From Aliikangiella sp965214955 (GTDB taxonomy: Bacteria; Pseudomonadota; Gammaproteobacteria; Enterobacterales; Kangiellaceae), in assembly GCA_965214955.1 (NCBI GenBank), contig CBDCCU010000007.1, positions 62,001-126,000 on the forward strand: 64,000 nucleotides of DNA, written 5' to 3'. The translations under genes were made by a program, and so were the position numbers. Below the pieces are notes generated by a model. The model did no database searches and was not told where the DNA came from. It saw only the letters and a program-made list of their open reading frames with translations. Shown here in pieces: positions 7,914 through 15,133 of the stretch. Positions within the stretch are counted from its first letter, which is position 1. Each line of letters starts with the position of its first letter.

Positions 7914-8272
7914 TCTTTAACAGGTCATTATCTAATGCATCCTGCAGTTCGTTTCTTACTGTCATCCCCTCTTCTTGCGCTAGCTTACTAGACAAAAATC
8001 CTCTTGCGGCCGTATTCGATGCGAAATTTACATACAACCCAATTGTGCCATCAATAAAATTCTCATCACCTTTCTGCCAATTTAATTCAATCCAACGAAT
8101 AGTTCTTTCGCTAAGAGTTTCATCCCCCCTTAGGGCTGTACTCAAGAGCAAAGAAACCTTCATTCAAAATCTCTTCGACTTCCTTGATAGATACTGTCGT
8201 ATCGGGCTCAAGGACATCCATAATGTTCGATAGCACTCGGGCTATTTCGTCATAGCTTAATACTGAAGGCAA
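7909..8272 (-). pseudogene. Cassette gene with a frameshift in a G6 run: hypothetical soluble protein
   Basis: Two frames join if one base is removed from the six-C run at 8124-8129 (plus strand). The upstream frame gives PSVLSYDEIARVLSNIMDVL, EPDTTVSIKEVEEILNEGFF, ALEYSPKG; the downstream frame continues DETLSERTIRWIELNWQKG and ends in DNDLLKI. The joined product is ~120 residues, mixed helical and acidic. The start is unclear: a TTG at 8272 is the only candidate before an upstream stop. No family recognised. The break may be a sequencing error. Confidence 0.6.
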
Positions 8273-8305
8273 ATTCTTAAAGTTCGGTATTCGGTCATTT
8301 GTAGA

Positions 8306-8404
8306 TATAACGCCTCATTAAGAGGAAATTTATTGTTGGCTAAAATTGTTGAACGCAGTGAAAGCAGCCAACTGTAAATTTTCCTGCTTTAACGACTTGT
8401 TATA
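8306..8404 (-). repeat. attC-like site (VCR-sized)
   Basis: Plus-strand TATAACGCCTCATTAAGAGG at the left and TTTAACGACTTGTTATAT at the right, with long pairing arms GAGGAAATTTA / TAAATTTTCCTGC and TTGGCT / AGCCAA. It covers the stop of the 8400 gene. This is the most VCR-like site of the array. Confidence 0.9.
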
Positions 8405-8717
8405 TTTCAATTTCACACGATAGTAATGCTTTTTCTAAAACGGCGGTATGAATAGCATAACCTACGATATGATAACAACCCCCACCAATATTTTCAGCAT
8501 AACCTGCAAATTGACAATGCTTGAAAACTTTATCAGAGTATTCATTTAAAAACTTATCGATGCAGAGTTTTTGACCTTCAGTTTGTTTGTTAACTATATC
8601 CAATATCTTCTGAGATCGTGCATCTGTGTATTTCCCTCTCTCGATTCTAGGATCATCGAGGTCAGTAGAGCAAGAAATTAAAAATAATAAAGATAACGTA
8701 ACAATTAGAATTTTCAC
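8400..8717 (-). CDS. Cassette gene: small lipoprotein
   Basis: 105 residues from a GTG start with AAAGGGAG upstream. The lipoprotein signal MKILIVTLSLLFLISC gives a lipidated Cys at ~16. The mature part is charged and has four further Cys (KLCIDKF, KHCQFAG, GGCYHIV, LLSCEIEI) that could pair as disulfides in the periplasm. No known family. Flanked by attC-like sites on both sides. Confidence 0.65.
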   Translation of the reverse strand: MKILIVTLSLLFLISCSTDLDDPRIERGKYTDARSQKILDIVNKQTEGQKLCIDKFLNEYSDKVFKHCQFAGYAENIGGGCYHIVGYAIHTAVLEKALLSCEIEI

Positions 8718-8733
8718 AAAACTCCCTTTGAAA

Positions 8734-8792
8734 TATAACGCTCAGCTAATAAGCGCGTAGTTATCTGCGCCTTTTTCAGCGCATTGTTAAAT
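8734..8792 (-). repeat. attC-like site
   Basis: Plus-strand TATAACGCTCAGCTAATAAG at the left and CAGCGCATTGTTAAAT at the right. It overlaps the stop of the 8787 gene. Confidence 0.85.
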
Positions 8793-9263
8793 GTTTGACG
8801 GTAAAAGTACAACCGTAAATCTTGCTTGAACTTTTTCCTCACGGTAGAAAGTAGTTTTCATTTGAGCTTTATCGAGTGAAATGTGATAACCAAGAAATCC
8901 ATCTTTCTCAATTATCAAATAAGAACCCAAAGCATTAAAACCCTGATACTCTCTGCACTCTGTCTCGACTTTCTCAATACCTGAGTAGGTATAGAATCTA
9001 GGAAACAGCATCACATTGCCTTTTGAGTCTGTAAACCCGATAACCGAATCAGTGGTCTTTAGTGCCCGACTATCGTTCTCAAAATACTGTTCAACTCGAA
9101 CAACACGAACTTTTGCGTCTTCAACTCTTTCATATGAGGTGGTTATAACCGATACCTCGAAAGACACTTTCCCTTCTCCATCAGCAATCAATTCCAAGCA
9201 GGATTCGGTAGCATCTAGTCCCAAAGCGAACAAAGCAATAATGATGATGAGAAAAAATTTCAT
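8787..9263 (-). CDS. Cassette gene: secreted hypothetical protein
   Basis: 158 residues with a signal peptide (MKFFLIIIIALFALGLDA) and a good AGGAGTATC ribosome site before the ATG. The mature part looks all-beta. It contains a repeated valine-rich pattern (VEDAKVRVVRVEQYF) and a DSKGNVMLFPRFYTYSG segment reminiscent of carboxypeptidase-regulatory-like folds. Two Cys may form a disulfide (ESCLEL and TECREY). Function unknown. Confidence 0.6.
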   Translation of the reverse strand: MKFFLIIIIALFALGLDATESCLELIADGEGKVSFEVSVITTSYERVEDAKVRVVRVEQYFENDSRALKTTDSVIGFTDSKGNVMLFPRFYTYSGIEKVETECREYQGFNALGSYLIIEKDGFLGYHISLDKAQMKTTFYREEKVQARFTVVLLPSNI

Positions 9264-9280
9264 GATACTCCTTTAGTACA

Positions 9281-9341
9281 TTTAACGACAAGCTGAGTCG
9301 AATGCGTCTTTATACATTTCGATTTCCTGAATCTTGTTAAA
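9281..9341 (-). repeat. attC-like site
   Basis: Plus-strand TTTAACGACAAGC at the left and GAATCTTGTTAAAAT at the right, lying 3' of the 9344 gene. Confidence 0.75.
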
Positions 9342-9343
9342 AT

Positions 9344-9691
9344 TTATTTTGCTTCGCAATGTTCTTTACCACACTTTATACATATGAATCGCGAATTTTT
9401 ACTGAACACTATATAAGCAGCCTTTCCATCACAATATTCTTGAGGGCAATCGCAAGGTAAAAAATTGGCAATTTGTTGTTTAATATAAACCGCTATAGGT
9501 ATGGCTATTGGATATAAAAAAATACTAACTCCAGAATTAAAAGCCTCATCCGGAATTGTGAAGTCTTGGAAGAAATAGAAAGAAATCAAATAAATTCCAT
9601 TTGCCACCCCCCATACTATCCAAAGAAATGGGATAAAGAGAACAAGCTCATGAAACATGATATTATCTTTAGGAGTCTTAATGTTTAACAT
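9344..9691 (-). CDS. Cassette gene: two-helix membrane protein with C-terminal Cys cluster
   Basis: 115 residues if started at 9691; an ATG at 9658 (MFHELVLFIPF) would start it directly at the first transmembrane helix and is equally possible. There are two hydrophobic segments (~residues 14-40 and 52-70). The cytosolic tail has six Cys (PCDCPQEYC, FICIKCGKEHC) arranged like a metal-binding ribbon. No known family. Confidence 0.55.
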   Translation of the reverse strand: MLNIKTPKDNIMFHELVLFIPFLWIVWGVANGIYLISFYFFQDFTIPDEAFNSGVSIFLYPIAIPIAVYIKQQIANFLPCDCPQEYCDGKAAYIVFSKNSRFICIKCGKEHCEAK

Positions 9692-9696
9692 ACGAT

Positions 9697-9752
9697 TTTA
9701 ACGCCAAATTGAGACGCGAGTATTTCGTGTCGTGCTCAAATGTCTGGCTATA
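9697..9752 (-). repeat. attC-like site
   Basis: Plus-strand TTTTAACGCCAAATTGAG at the left; the right box is degenerate (CTGGCTATAC in place of TTGTTATA). Inner arms TTGAG(A)CGCGAG / CGTGCTCAA pair. Confidence 0.6.
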
Positions 9753-9759
9753 CAATTTT

Positions 9760-10149
9760 TCATTTTTTGTAAATCGATATTCCATATTTATTATCGTTGA
9801 AGTCTCCAATAGTCATCCCACATCCAGCTAATATTATAGTAATACCACCAATACCGGGAAGGAGTTGAAAAAGCCCAAACCAGCCAACTCCACCTAAGTC
9901 GTGACATCGCTTAGTGGTTAAAGCAAACATCGGATAAAGCACACTTAAACTATAATAGCCCGCAATTACAACATCAAATACAGCAATGACTAGAGACAAA
10001 ATCCATAATGGTACATACCAAATCAAAAATTGTTGTCGTCCAATGCGACCGGAGAAGCTCGTAAGCAAAGGCAAAATATCCATCTCTGTCGGTTTGCTTT
10101 TCCGAACTTTATTTGCAATTTGCTCGGGAGTTAATTTCAAAGAGTTCAT
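9760..10149 (-). CDS. Cassette gene: DUF805-family membrane protein
   Basis: 129 residues with three or four hydrophobic segments after a ~30-residue charged N-terminus. It shows the DUF805 signatures: SFSGRIGRQQFLIWYV, ALTTKRCHDLGGVGWFGLFQ and the C-terminal GDFNDNKYG. DUF805 proteins are small inner-membrane proteins of unknown function often found in accessory DNA. It has the usual family length. Confidence 0.8.
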   Translation of the reverse strand: MNSLKLTPEQIANKVRKSKPTEMDILPLLTSFSGRIGRQQFLIWYVPLWILSLVIAVFDVVIAGYYSLSVLYPMFALTTKRCHDLGGVGWFGLFQLLPGIGGITIILAGCGMTIGDFNDNKYGISIYKK

Positions 10150-10168
10150 TTATTTCTCATTCGCTGTA

Positions 10169-10245
10169 TAACAGTGATTCTATTCAGCAAAAACATAAAG
10201 CCAACCAGTAAAAGAATTTAGATTACTTAAATGCTTCCACTTAAA
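10169..10245 (-). repeat. 131-bp array repeat, copy 2 (truncated to ~77 bp)
   Basis: Starts TAACAGTGATTCTATTCAGC like the others and keeps the AAAAACATAAAGCCAACC arm, but breaks off after ATGCTTCCACTTAAAT. The distal arm is missing and is replaced by the next attC-like site. Confidence 0.75.
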
Positions 10246-10329
10246 TAAGGGGCTGATAATAGCTTGCTAAAATGTGTAGCGGAGCGAAACTGAGCAAGCT
10301 GTTAGCAGTTCCGCCTTAAATTGTTATGC
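10246..10329 (-). repeat. attC-like site
   Basis: The right end TAAATTGTTATGCG is typical. A long stem CTGATAATAGCTTGCT / AGCAAGCTGTTAGCAG brackets TAGCGGAGCGAAACTG. The left box is fused to the truncated 131-bp repeat. Confidence 0.65.
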
Positions 10330-10332
10330 GTT

Positions 10333-10728
10333 TTACCACAAAGCCTCATCTCTAACTTCTTGACAGTTATAGCAAGCACTCTTTTCGGCTCCTTTTTTAT
10401 ACCACACATGATTCCAGCCTTTATCGTCGCACGATTCTGGTTGTAAATCATACCAATGCTGTTCGAGATACTCTTTATCCGTACCTTTAAAAATACGCAT
10501 TGTGCTAGCAACTTCAGTTACTAGTTCGCTTTCAATAATTTCATTTATCGTGAACTCACCGACAAACACAATACCATCTTTGGCATATTCTTTGAAGTCA
10601 GTGAGAATATGCTTTTCAGCTTCAGATTCTGAAGGTGCTTCAGTGATCACGACTCGCTCTTCGAATTTAACAATTCGGTTCGGGTCATCATAGACATGCT
10701 TGAATATTCCAATACCGCTAAATTTCAC
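10333..10728 (-). CDS. Cassette gene: hypothetical, possibly DUF4288-like
   Basis: 131 residues from a GTG start. The N-terminal half, with FEERVVITEAPSESEAEKHI then DFKEYAKDGIVFVGEFTINE, resembles DUF4288 proteins, small soluble proteins of unknown function; the match is by eye and weak. The C-terminus has a CysXXCys (SACYNCQE) and Trp/His-rich residues that could bind metal. No signal peptide. Confidence 0.5.
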   Translation of the reverse strand: MKFSGIGIFKHVYDDPNRIVKFEERVVITEAPSESEAEKHILTDFKEYAKDGIVFVGEFTINEIIESELVTEVASTMRIFKGTDKEYLEQHWYDLQPESCDDKGWNHVWYKKGAEKSACYNCQEVRDEALW

Positions 10729-10748
10729 CTCGTATCCATATTAACTGC

Positions 10749-10823
10749 ATAACGTCTAAGATAACCTAAGTAGAAAGGTGAGCGAAGCAAACGTTCCACA
10801 TTAGAGTTAATCTTCTGGTTATG
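10749..10823 (-). repeat. attC-like site
   Basis: Plus-strand CATAACGTCTAAG at the left and AATCTTCTGGTTATGG at the right, with inner arms GATAACCT and AGAGTTAATC. It follows the PIN toxin gene. Confidence 0.7.
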
Positions 10824-10829
10824 GATTTT

Positions 10830-11243
10830 TTAATCAAGAATGGAGTTAATCTCAAATGGAGTTTTTGCTTCAATCGTAGCAAGCTTATAATACTTAATAT
10901 TTCTAGTGATTATATAATTACAATCATAAGGATCAGCAGACTCTGCTTGCATAGCATCTTCAAAGTCTTTCATGTTAGAGTCAAGCGCTTCGAGAACACA
11001 ATTTGAGTCGAGTACTGTAATTTTGATCAAGCTTAGTAGCTTTTTGAGAACTACTCTAGTTTGCTGTTCACCTTTAAACTTTCGAACCATGTAGTGAACA
11101 TTGGCAATTGCGAGTGGACTAGTATAAAGGCTAATTTTACCATCTTGGCATTTTTGAATAACTTTAGCAGATTCGTAAAAATGTGGTTCTCTGTGAGTGA
11201 GTAAATCAATAATAATGTCTGAGTCGATAAAGGCGTAAATCAT
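10830..11243 (-). CDS. Cassette gene: PIN-domain toxin (VapC-type)
   Basis: 137 residues forming one PIN domain. The first acidic residues lie in FIDSDIIIDLL, then comes the conserved Asn-containing helix, and the last acidic cluster is DFEDAMQAESADPYDCNYII followed by TRN. PIN toxins are Mg-dependent RNases. The ATG overlaps the antitoxin stop by four bases (ATGA), giving translational coupling. A likely stabilising module of the array. Confidence 0.88.
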   Translation of the reverse strand: MIYAFIDSDIIIDLLTHREPHFYESAKVIQKCQDGKISLYTSPLAIANVHYMVRKFKGEQQTRVVLKKLLSLIKITVLDSNCVLEALDSNMKDFEDAMQAESADPYDCNYIITRNIKYYKLATIEAKTPFEINSILD

Positions 11244-11464
11244 GAATATTTTTTCTCAAGGTACTCTAACCTGTCATTTGTAGATTCAGGGATAATTCCA
11301 GCTAATTCGGCAACAACACCCGTAAGCTCAATTTCTTCGTCTGAGGTAATTTCATCTAGAAAATGTTCTACAAGATGTGATACTGAAGTCTTATGAATTT
11401 TGGCATATTTTTTTGCTTTAGCGATAACTTGCTCATCTAACGAGAGTGTGAGTTTAGTATTCAT
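11240..11464 (-). CDS. Cassette gene: ribbon-helix-helix antitoxin (DUF6364-like)
   Basis: 74 residues. The N-terminal MNTKLTLSLDEQVIAKAKKY followed by AKIHKTSVSHLVEHFL is a ribbon-helix-helix DNA-binding unit; the acidic C-terminal part would bind the PIN toxin encoded next. An AAGGAG ribosome site lies 6-7 bases before the ATG, and a dedicated promoter lies upstream. Such antitoxins normally repress their own promoter. Confidence 0.85.
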   Translation of the reverse strand: MNTKLTLSLDEQVIAKAKKYAKIHKTSVSHLVEHFLDEITSDEEIELTGVVAELAGIIPESTNDRLEYLEKKYS

Positions 11465-11484
11465 ATCATTCTCCTTTACGTAAA

Positions 11485-11513
11485 AATATATTATTCAATA
11501 CGTATAGAGTCAA
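11485..11513 (-). promoter_or_regulatory. Sigma70-type promoter of the toxin-antitoxin cassette
   Basis: On the minus strand TTGACT, a 17-base spacer and TATATT end 20 bases before the antitoxin ATG. The spacing is ideal. It makes this cassette independent of an array promoter. The ACGTATTGAATA region between the boxes could hold an antitoxin operator; this is not shown. Confidence 0.75.
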
Positions 11514-11535
11514 GTCATGTTTTATTTTTCTTTAC

Positions 11536-11603
11536 CATAAGCCCGCATATTAGGCCGCTGGAACGCAGTGGAATCTGCCCTAAAATAATGCGCTTGTTAT
11601 AAG
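11536..11603 (-). repeat. attC-like site
   Basis: Plus-strand CCATAAGCCCGC at the left and ATGCGCTTGTTATAAG at the right, with inner AGGCCGC / GCAGTGG elements. It contains the stop of the 11597 gene. Confidence 0.8.
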
Positions 11604-11917
11604 TTAATTTCATTTGGTATTTCACTATAAAACTCAAACTCATTTGCCATACCGACGCCATTACCGCCTTCGATATATCTAACTCCTACCGCTGTACCTT
11701 CCCTAGTAATTTCAATTTGAATTACAACACATGGTACTTTTATATTTACTTCCTCGTCAGTTTGCAAAACAAATAAAGGTAGTTCTATTTCGTAAGGTTC
11801 ACTACCAGACGGAATATAAAATACTGCTTTGCCAATTTTAACGTCTTCTTCAGTGGCTACTCGACCCGAAATACAAGGGATCTCTTTCCATTTGTCTACT
11901 TCTATTGCTTCCCACAT
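11597..11917 (-). CDS. Cassette gene: hypothetical soluble protein
   Basis: 106 residues, acidic and beta-rich (FYIPSGSEPYEIELPLFVLQ, VNIKVPCVVIQIEI), with a Gly-rich loop (YIEGGNGVGMANEF) near the C-terminus. No signal peptide or helix-rich region. The start ATG lies 20 bases from the neighbouring 131-bp repeat. Not recognised. Confidence 0.55.
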   Translation of the reverse strand: MWEAIEVDKWKEIPCISGRVATEEDVKIGKAVFYIPSGSEPYEIELPLFVLQTDEEVNIKVPCVVIQIEITREGTAVGVRYIEGGNGVGMANEFEFYSEIPNEINL

Positions 11918-11936
11918 TATATTTACCTAAGACTTA

Positions 11937-12067
11937 TAACAGTAATTCTATTCAGCAAAAACATAAAGCCAACCAATAAAAAAATTTAGATTACTTAAAT
12001 ACTCTTACTTATCAATAGGTTATTTTAATTTCTATATTCTGCCAGAATTGGCTTTATGTTTTTAGTG
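11937..12067 (-). repeat. 131-bp array repeat, copy 3
   Basis: Starts TAACAGTAATTCTATTCAGC and ends TTTTTAGTG, with both arms (AAAAACATAAAGCCAA and TTGGCTTTATGTTTTT) perfect. It is followed by TGGCTGTCCC at 12076-12085. Confidence 0.85.
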
Positions 12068-12115
12068 TAGCTTTATGGCTGTCCCAGTGCTCCTCTAAAA
12101 TTTTCCATTTGTATT

Positions 12116-12195
12116 CCTAACGCCCGGAGCATGAGCCAAGCTGCTAAGCAGCGAAGGTCCAGCCCGAAGGGCGAACATACCTGCGCTTGTTAGGG
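12116..12195 (-). repeat. attC-like site
   Basis: Plus-strand CCTAACGCCCGGAGC at the left and CTGCGCTTGTTAGGG at the right, with GCTGCTAAGCAGC and CAGCCCGAAGGGCG hairpins inside. It is much more GC-rich than its surroundings and contains the stop of the 12190 gene. Confidence 0.88.
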
Positions 12196-12768
12196 TGAGA
12201 TCTCAACATTGATACCAATATTTTTTAAATAGATCGCAAAATTTGCAAGATGATTGCTATCAAATGCGTGATTGATGAAGTTAAATGTCTTATCTCCCGC
12301 CTTTTCTGAGAGAACAACAAGTTTACCAGCTCGTATATCTTTTAAATATTTAACCTTTGATGTTTTTGGAACGCCAGCTTTATTTATCTTGTCCAGAATA
12401 GATTCAACTCTAGTTAATTGTTGGCCGAAAATCATATGATCGATGTCTTGTATTGGAAATTGCATTTCCTTTGAGCCACCGGGATAACTTGCTTTTATAT
12501 ATAAAACATCATCTTTGACTTCGATATAGAAAGATGAAATCAAATTGGCAAAGAAATTTACGTAGATACTCAAGAATATAATCACAACTATCATACTGAA
12601 AGTAGATATATAAATTCGATCTATTGGAAAGTTATATGTCTTTTGATTCAATACTATTAATGCCATAGCCAGCATCAACCAGTAGACGACTGCAGCAATA
12701 CCCAATGCAGGTATATACATGGAAAGACTTTTTAAAATCTGTTTTTTTGTTAATGCATCTATTCTCAT
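12190..12768 (-). CDS. Cassette gene: two-helix membrane protein
   Basis: 192 residues. Two strongly hydrophobic segments (~18-42 and 52-80) are followed by a soluble C-terminal domain of ~110 residues, with a strand-rich start (FYIEVKDDVLYIKASYPGGS) like a bacterial PH-type domain. The last part, with NFINHAFDSNHLANFAIYLK then NIGINVEISP, is helical. One of the larger cassettes. No family assigned. Confidence 0.6.
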   Translation of the reverse strand: MRIDALTKKQILKSLSMYIPALGIAAVVYWLMLAMALIVLNQKTYNFPIDRIYISTFSMIVVIIFLSIYVNFFANLISSFYIEVKDDVLYIKASYPGGSKEMQFPIQDIDHMIFGQQLTRVESILDKINKAGVPKTSKVKYLKDIRAGKLVVLSEKAGDKTFNFINHAFDSNHLANFAIYLKNIGINVEISP

Positions 12769-12774
12769 AATTTT

Positions 12775-12831
12775 ACCCTAACGCCCAGCACATGGGTGCG
12801 CGGTAGCGCGTCCAAATGCTGCTTATTATGC
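12775..12831 (-). repeat. attC-like site
   Basis: Plus-strand ACCCTAACGCCCAGCACATG at the left and CTGCTTATTATGC at the right, with a GCGCGGTAGCGCG hairpin core. It contains the stop of the 12826 gene. Confidence 0.8.
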
Positions 12832-13248
12832 ATGCTTTCTACCAGTCAGAACCCATTTGAAAATCACGACCAGCAACCATACTGCAACCCAAAGCACTAC
12901 TGGAACCAAAATAAGGTAAAAAATAAACGCAGTATAGTTTGGTGACTTATGGTAGAACTGACCAATATCTAATTTTGAAAATGATTCGCAGTCCTCTAAC
13001 CCGGTAGGCTCATCATTATTATCAGTTAGATAGACGCCTTCACTTTTGCAACGAAGATATAAACTTTGTTTCCGCTCCAGTTTTTCCTGCTCGGTAAAAG
13101 CTTCATATTTAGTGAATTCATTTCGATCATGATAGCCTCTAGAGTTCTCGTAATGGGCAACACTATAAATGGCAGCTGCCAATATATAAGCCACTATTAA
13201 AACAACACCAAGCCTTTTCCAATGATTCAAATTTGCACCCTTATGCAT
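12826..13248 (-). CDS. Cassette gene: two-helix membrane protein
   Basis: 140 residues. The first helix lies at ~12-32 (VVLIVAYILAAAIYSVAHY) and the second at ~106-132 (FIFYLILVPVVLWVAVWLLV). The ~75-residue loop between them is polar and holds two Cys (LRCKSEG, EDCESF). The topology suggests a periplasmic loop. No family recognised. The ATG lies inside the upstream attC-like site. Confidence 0.6.
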   Translation of the reverse strand: MHKGANLNHWKRLGVVLIVAYILAAAIYSVAHYENSRGYHDRNEFTKYEAFTEQEKLERKQSLYLRCKSEGVYLTDNNDEPTGLEDCESFSKLDIGQFYHKSPNYTAFIFYLILVPVVLWVAVWLLVVIFKWVLTGRKHA

Positions 13249-13303
13249 AACGCTTAATTGTGCTGCGCCTGTTTCGCGTCAACCACCTATTTCTTGTTAC
13301 AAG
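13247..13303 (-). repeat. attC-like site
   Basis: Plus-strand ATAACGCTTAATTGTGC at the left and TTCTTGTTACAAG at the right, lying between the 12826 and 13309 genes. Confidence 0.8.
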
Positions 13304-13308
13304 TCGAT

Positions 13309-13725
13309 TCACCCGAAATACTCGACTACAGGTTTGTCTTCCACAACAATATGGTCAGTAATATGGAAGACATCCTTAATCCAAGGATGCCGTAATGCTT
13401 CTTCGCGATCTAGTATTTTTCCTAAGAAGTCTACATGACTCCAAGGCGACTCTTCTCTATCGGTCACACCAACGTTCCAATTATCGTCAGTACTCCAAAT
13501 TTTTACAGCAAATGCGGTACGTAATTCGGGAGAGCCTTCTTCGCCCCATTCACCTAGCCCAATAAGAGAGTAAGCTACTCTGTCTTCGTGTCCGTCGGTA
13601 AATCGGACATAATAGACAGCGAATGCGTCATCATCTTGGTACACAAACCTCGTCAGCCGAGTAGATGTATTACCACAACATTCGCATTTACTTTTTTCTG
13701 GTTCTTCAAATTCGATTTCTATCAT
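13309..13725 (-). CDS. Cassette gene: hypothetical soluble protein with N-terminal Cys cluster
   Basis: 138 residues, acidic and Trp-rich. The N-terminus has KCECCGNTST, a possible metal site. It continues with a beta-rich part (FAVYYVRFTDGHEDRVAYSL) and ends with HPWIKDVFHITDHIVVED. No signal peptide and no membrane segment. I do not recognise the family. Confidence 0.6.
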   Translation of the reverse strand: MIEIEFEEPEKSKCECCGNTSTRLTRFVYQDDDAFAVYYVRFTDGHEDRVAYSLIGLGEWGEEGSPELRTAFAVKIWSTDDNWNVGVTDREESPWSHVDFLGKILDREEALRHPWIKDVFHITDHIVVEDKPVVEYFG

Positions 13726-13736
13726 GGCTTAGTACT

Positions 13737-13799
13737 TGTAACGCCTAGTTCAGAAATTCAGGCGATTTTGCCTGAATACTTTGCAACGTCTGGTTATGC
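13737..13799 (-). repeat. attC-like site
   Basis: Plus-strand TGTAACGCCTAGTTCAG at the left and AACGTCTGGTTATGC at the right, with a TTCAGGCGATTTTGCCTGAA hairpin. It closely resembles the site at 4648-4713. Confidence 0.85.
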
Positions 13800-14176
13800 A
13801 ATAGCATGCGTTGTTGAACAGCATGACAATTACCATTCGTGTAACTTAATATAAGTTCAAAATCTTTTAGAGAGTCTTTGTATCCCAAAATCTCAGTAAT
13901 AGCAAAATCTCCTATTTTAGTGAAAGCTAATGGAATATAAAAACTAGCAACTTCGCCTTCCGTTATTTTCATGGAGCTCAAAACTAAGCCATTATGCCTC
14001 ATCGGGACTTAAACCTTAACTCTGCTCATCGGTAGATGCATACTGTCAGCATCTTGAGATCCAGGAATGAACTTTATTTCAGGTTTCAGCACATCCAGGT
14101 TTTGAGTTGAAGTACACTCAGCAAGACAAGCTCCTGAACAAAGCAAGATAAATAGCTTTAATATTAATTTAGTCAC
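13745..14176 (-). pseudogene. Cassette gene: secreted protein with an in-frame stop codon
   Basis: From GTG at 14176 a 55-residue frame encodes a signal peptide (MTKLILKLFILLCSGACLAE) and stops at TAA (14009-14011). The same frame then continues open from 14008 to 13745 (SSMKITEGEVASFYIPLAFT, ILGYKDSLKDFELILSYTNG). Two reads are possible: one gene with a nonsense mutation, or a short secreted peptide followed by a gene started at the ATG at 14002 or 13972. The shared frame favours the first. The end of the frame runs into the attC-like site. Confidence 0.5.
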
Positions 14177-14190
14177 GAAGCCCCTTTAGC

Positions 14191-14302
14191 GCATAACGCC
14201 CAGCTAAACCGCCGGAGCGGAGTTTATTGTTTTGTGCGAGCGTAGCGAAAAAGCACAAAACGAGCAACGCAGCAGAGGTCAGTTTGAGCCGTTTGTTAAG
14301 CC
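14191..14302 (-). repeat. attC-like site (VCR-sized)
   Basis: Plus-strand GCATAACGCCCAGCTAAACC at the left and GAGCCGTTTGTTAAGCC at the right. A long stem TTGTTTTGTGC / GCACAAAACGA encloses GAGCGTAGCGAAAAA, and AAACCGCC pairs loosely with AGTTTGAG. It lies 3' of the 14304 gene. Confidence 0.85.
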
Positions 14303-14303
14303 T

Positions 14304-14864
14304 TTACTGCAGCAAGGAACGAAGTAAAGGTGCCCGATATTGGTTGTCTTTTTCATTAAACTCTAGAGCCTTGGTAGCAAGGTCTATGTTAATAAATACC
14401 TCTGAATAAAAATCCTCATCGCCATCAGAATTAAAGAAGAATTTCGTTTTACACGGTCTTTCTTTGACCTCACTAGGATTACACGCCAATCCAACAACCT
14501 GAGCATGCACCCTTTCAGCAACCTCAAAGTCATTAATCGAAGCCCCGTAAAGTTTAGCTAACGCGCCAATAAAAGCTTTTGAGTCGGAACCTATACTTTT
14601 GAAATAGGCTTCACCCCAATAAAATGGTTCTTCTACATCCTCTATTGTTTGCGGATTCCATGATTCTTGAAGCTCAATGGTAAAGCCAACCTTAACACCT
14701 TCAAGATTACCCTTTACAACATATTCTCGATCATTACGGACTTCTACAATCTTGAAAGTTAAATCGACAAAACCATCCGCATTACTCACCTCAACAGGTG
14801 AGTAGTCTTTCGCCGACGAAAATAAACTCCATATCATTATTAATATTCCTAAGGTATATCTCAT
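14304..14864 (-). CDS. First cassette gene of the array: secreted hypothetical protein
   Basis: I start at the ATG at 14864 (187 residues), which begins the signal peptide MRYTLGILIMIWSLFSSA directly; the ATG 45 bases upstream lies in repeat DNA. The mature part is acidic and mixed (FVDLTFKIVEVRNDREYVVK, GFTIELQESW), with a Cys pair (LACNPSEVKERPCKTKF) late in the sequence. No family recognised. Its first ~25 codons are duplicated just upstream at 14970-15116 by a 252-bp tandem duplication. Confidence 0.6.
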   Translation of the reverse strand: MRYTLGILIMIWSLFSSAKDYSPVEVSNADGFVDLTFKIVEVRNDREYVVKGNLEGVKVGFTIELQESWNPQTIEDVEEPFYWGEAYFKSIGSDSKAFIGALAKLYGASINDFEVAERVHAQVVGLACNPSEVKERPCKTKFFFNSDGDEDFYSEVFINIDLATKALEFNEKDNQYRAPLLRSLLQ

Positions 14865-14881
14865 TACTATGTCTAAAGGCT

Positions 14882-15012
14882 TAACAGTGATTCTATCCAG
14901 CAAAAACATAAAGCCAACCAGTAAAAAAGTTTGGATTACCTAAATGCTTCTACTTATCAATAGGTTATTTTAATTTCTATATTCTACCAGAATTGGTTTT
15001 ATGTTTTTAGTG
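14882..15012 (-). repeat. 131-bp array repeat, copy 4
   Basis: TAACAGTGATTCTATCCAGC to TTTTTAGTG. The arms are AAAAACATAAAGCCAA and TTGGTTTTATGTTTTT (one G-T change). It is part of the 252-bp tandem duplication. Confidence 0.85.
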
Positions 15013-15116
15013 CAGCATTTTGGCTGTCCCAGCGACCGTTCCTCAACAGGTGAGTAGTCTTTCGCCGACGAAAATAAACTCCATATCATTATTAATATTC
15101 CTAAGGTATATCTCAT
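14970..15116 (-). pseudogene. Truncated copy of the start of the 14304 gene
   Basis: It repeats the first ~25 codons (signal peptide through KDYSPVE) of the neighbouring gene and then reads into repeat DNA as a short unrelated tail. It is a by-product of the 252-bp duplication and probably has no function. Its promoter and start region are the same as those of the intact gene. Confidence 0.75.
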
Positions 15117-15133
15117 TACTATGTCTAAAGGCT

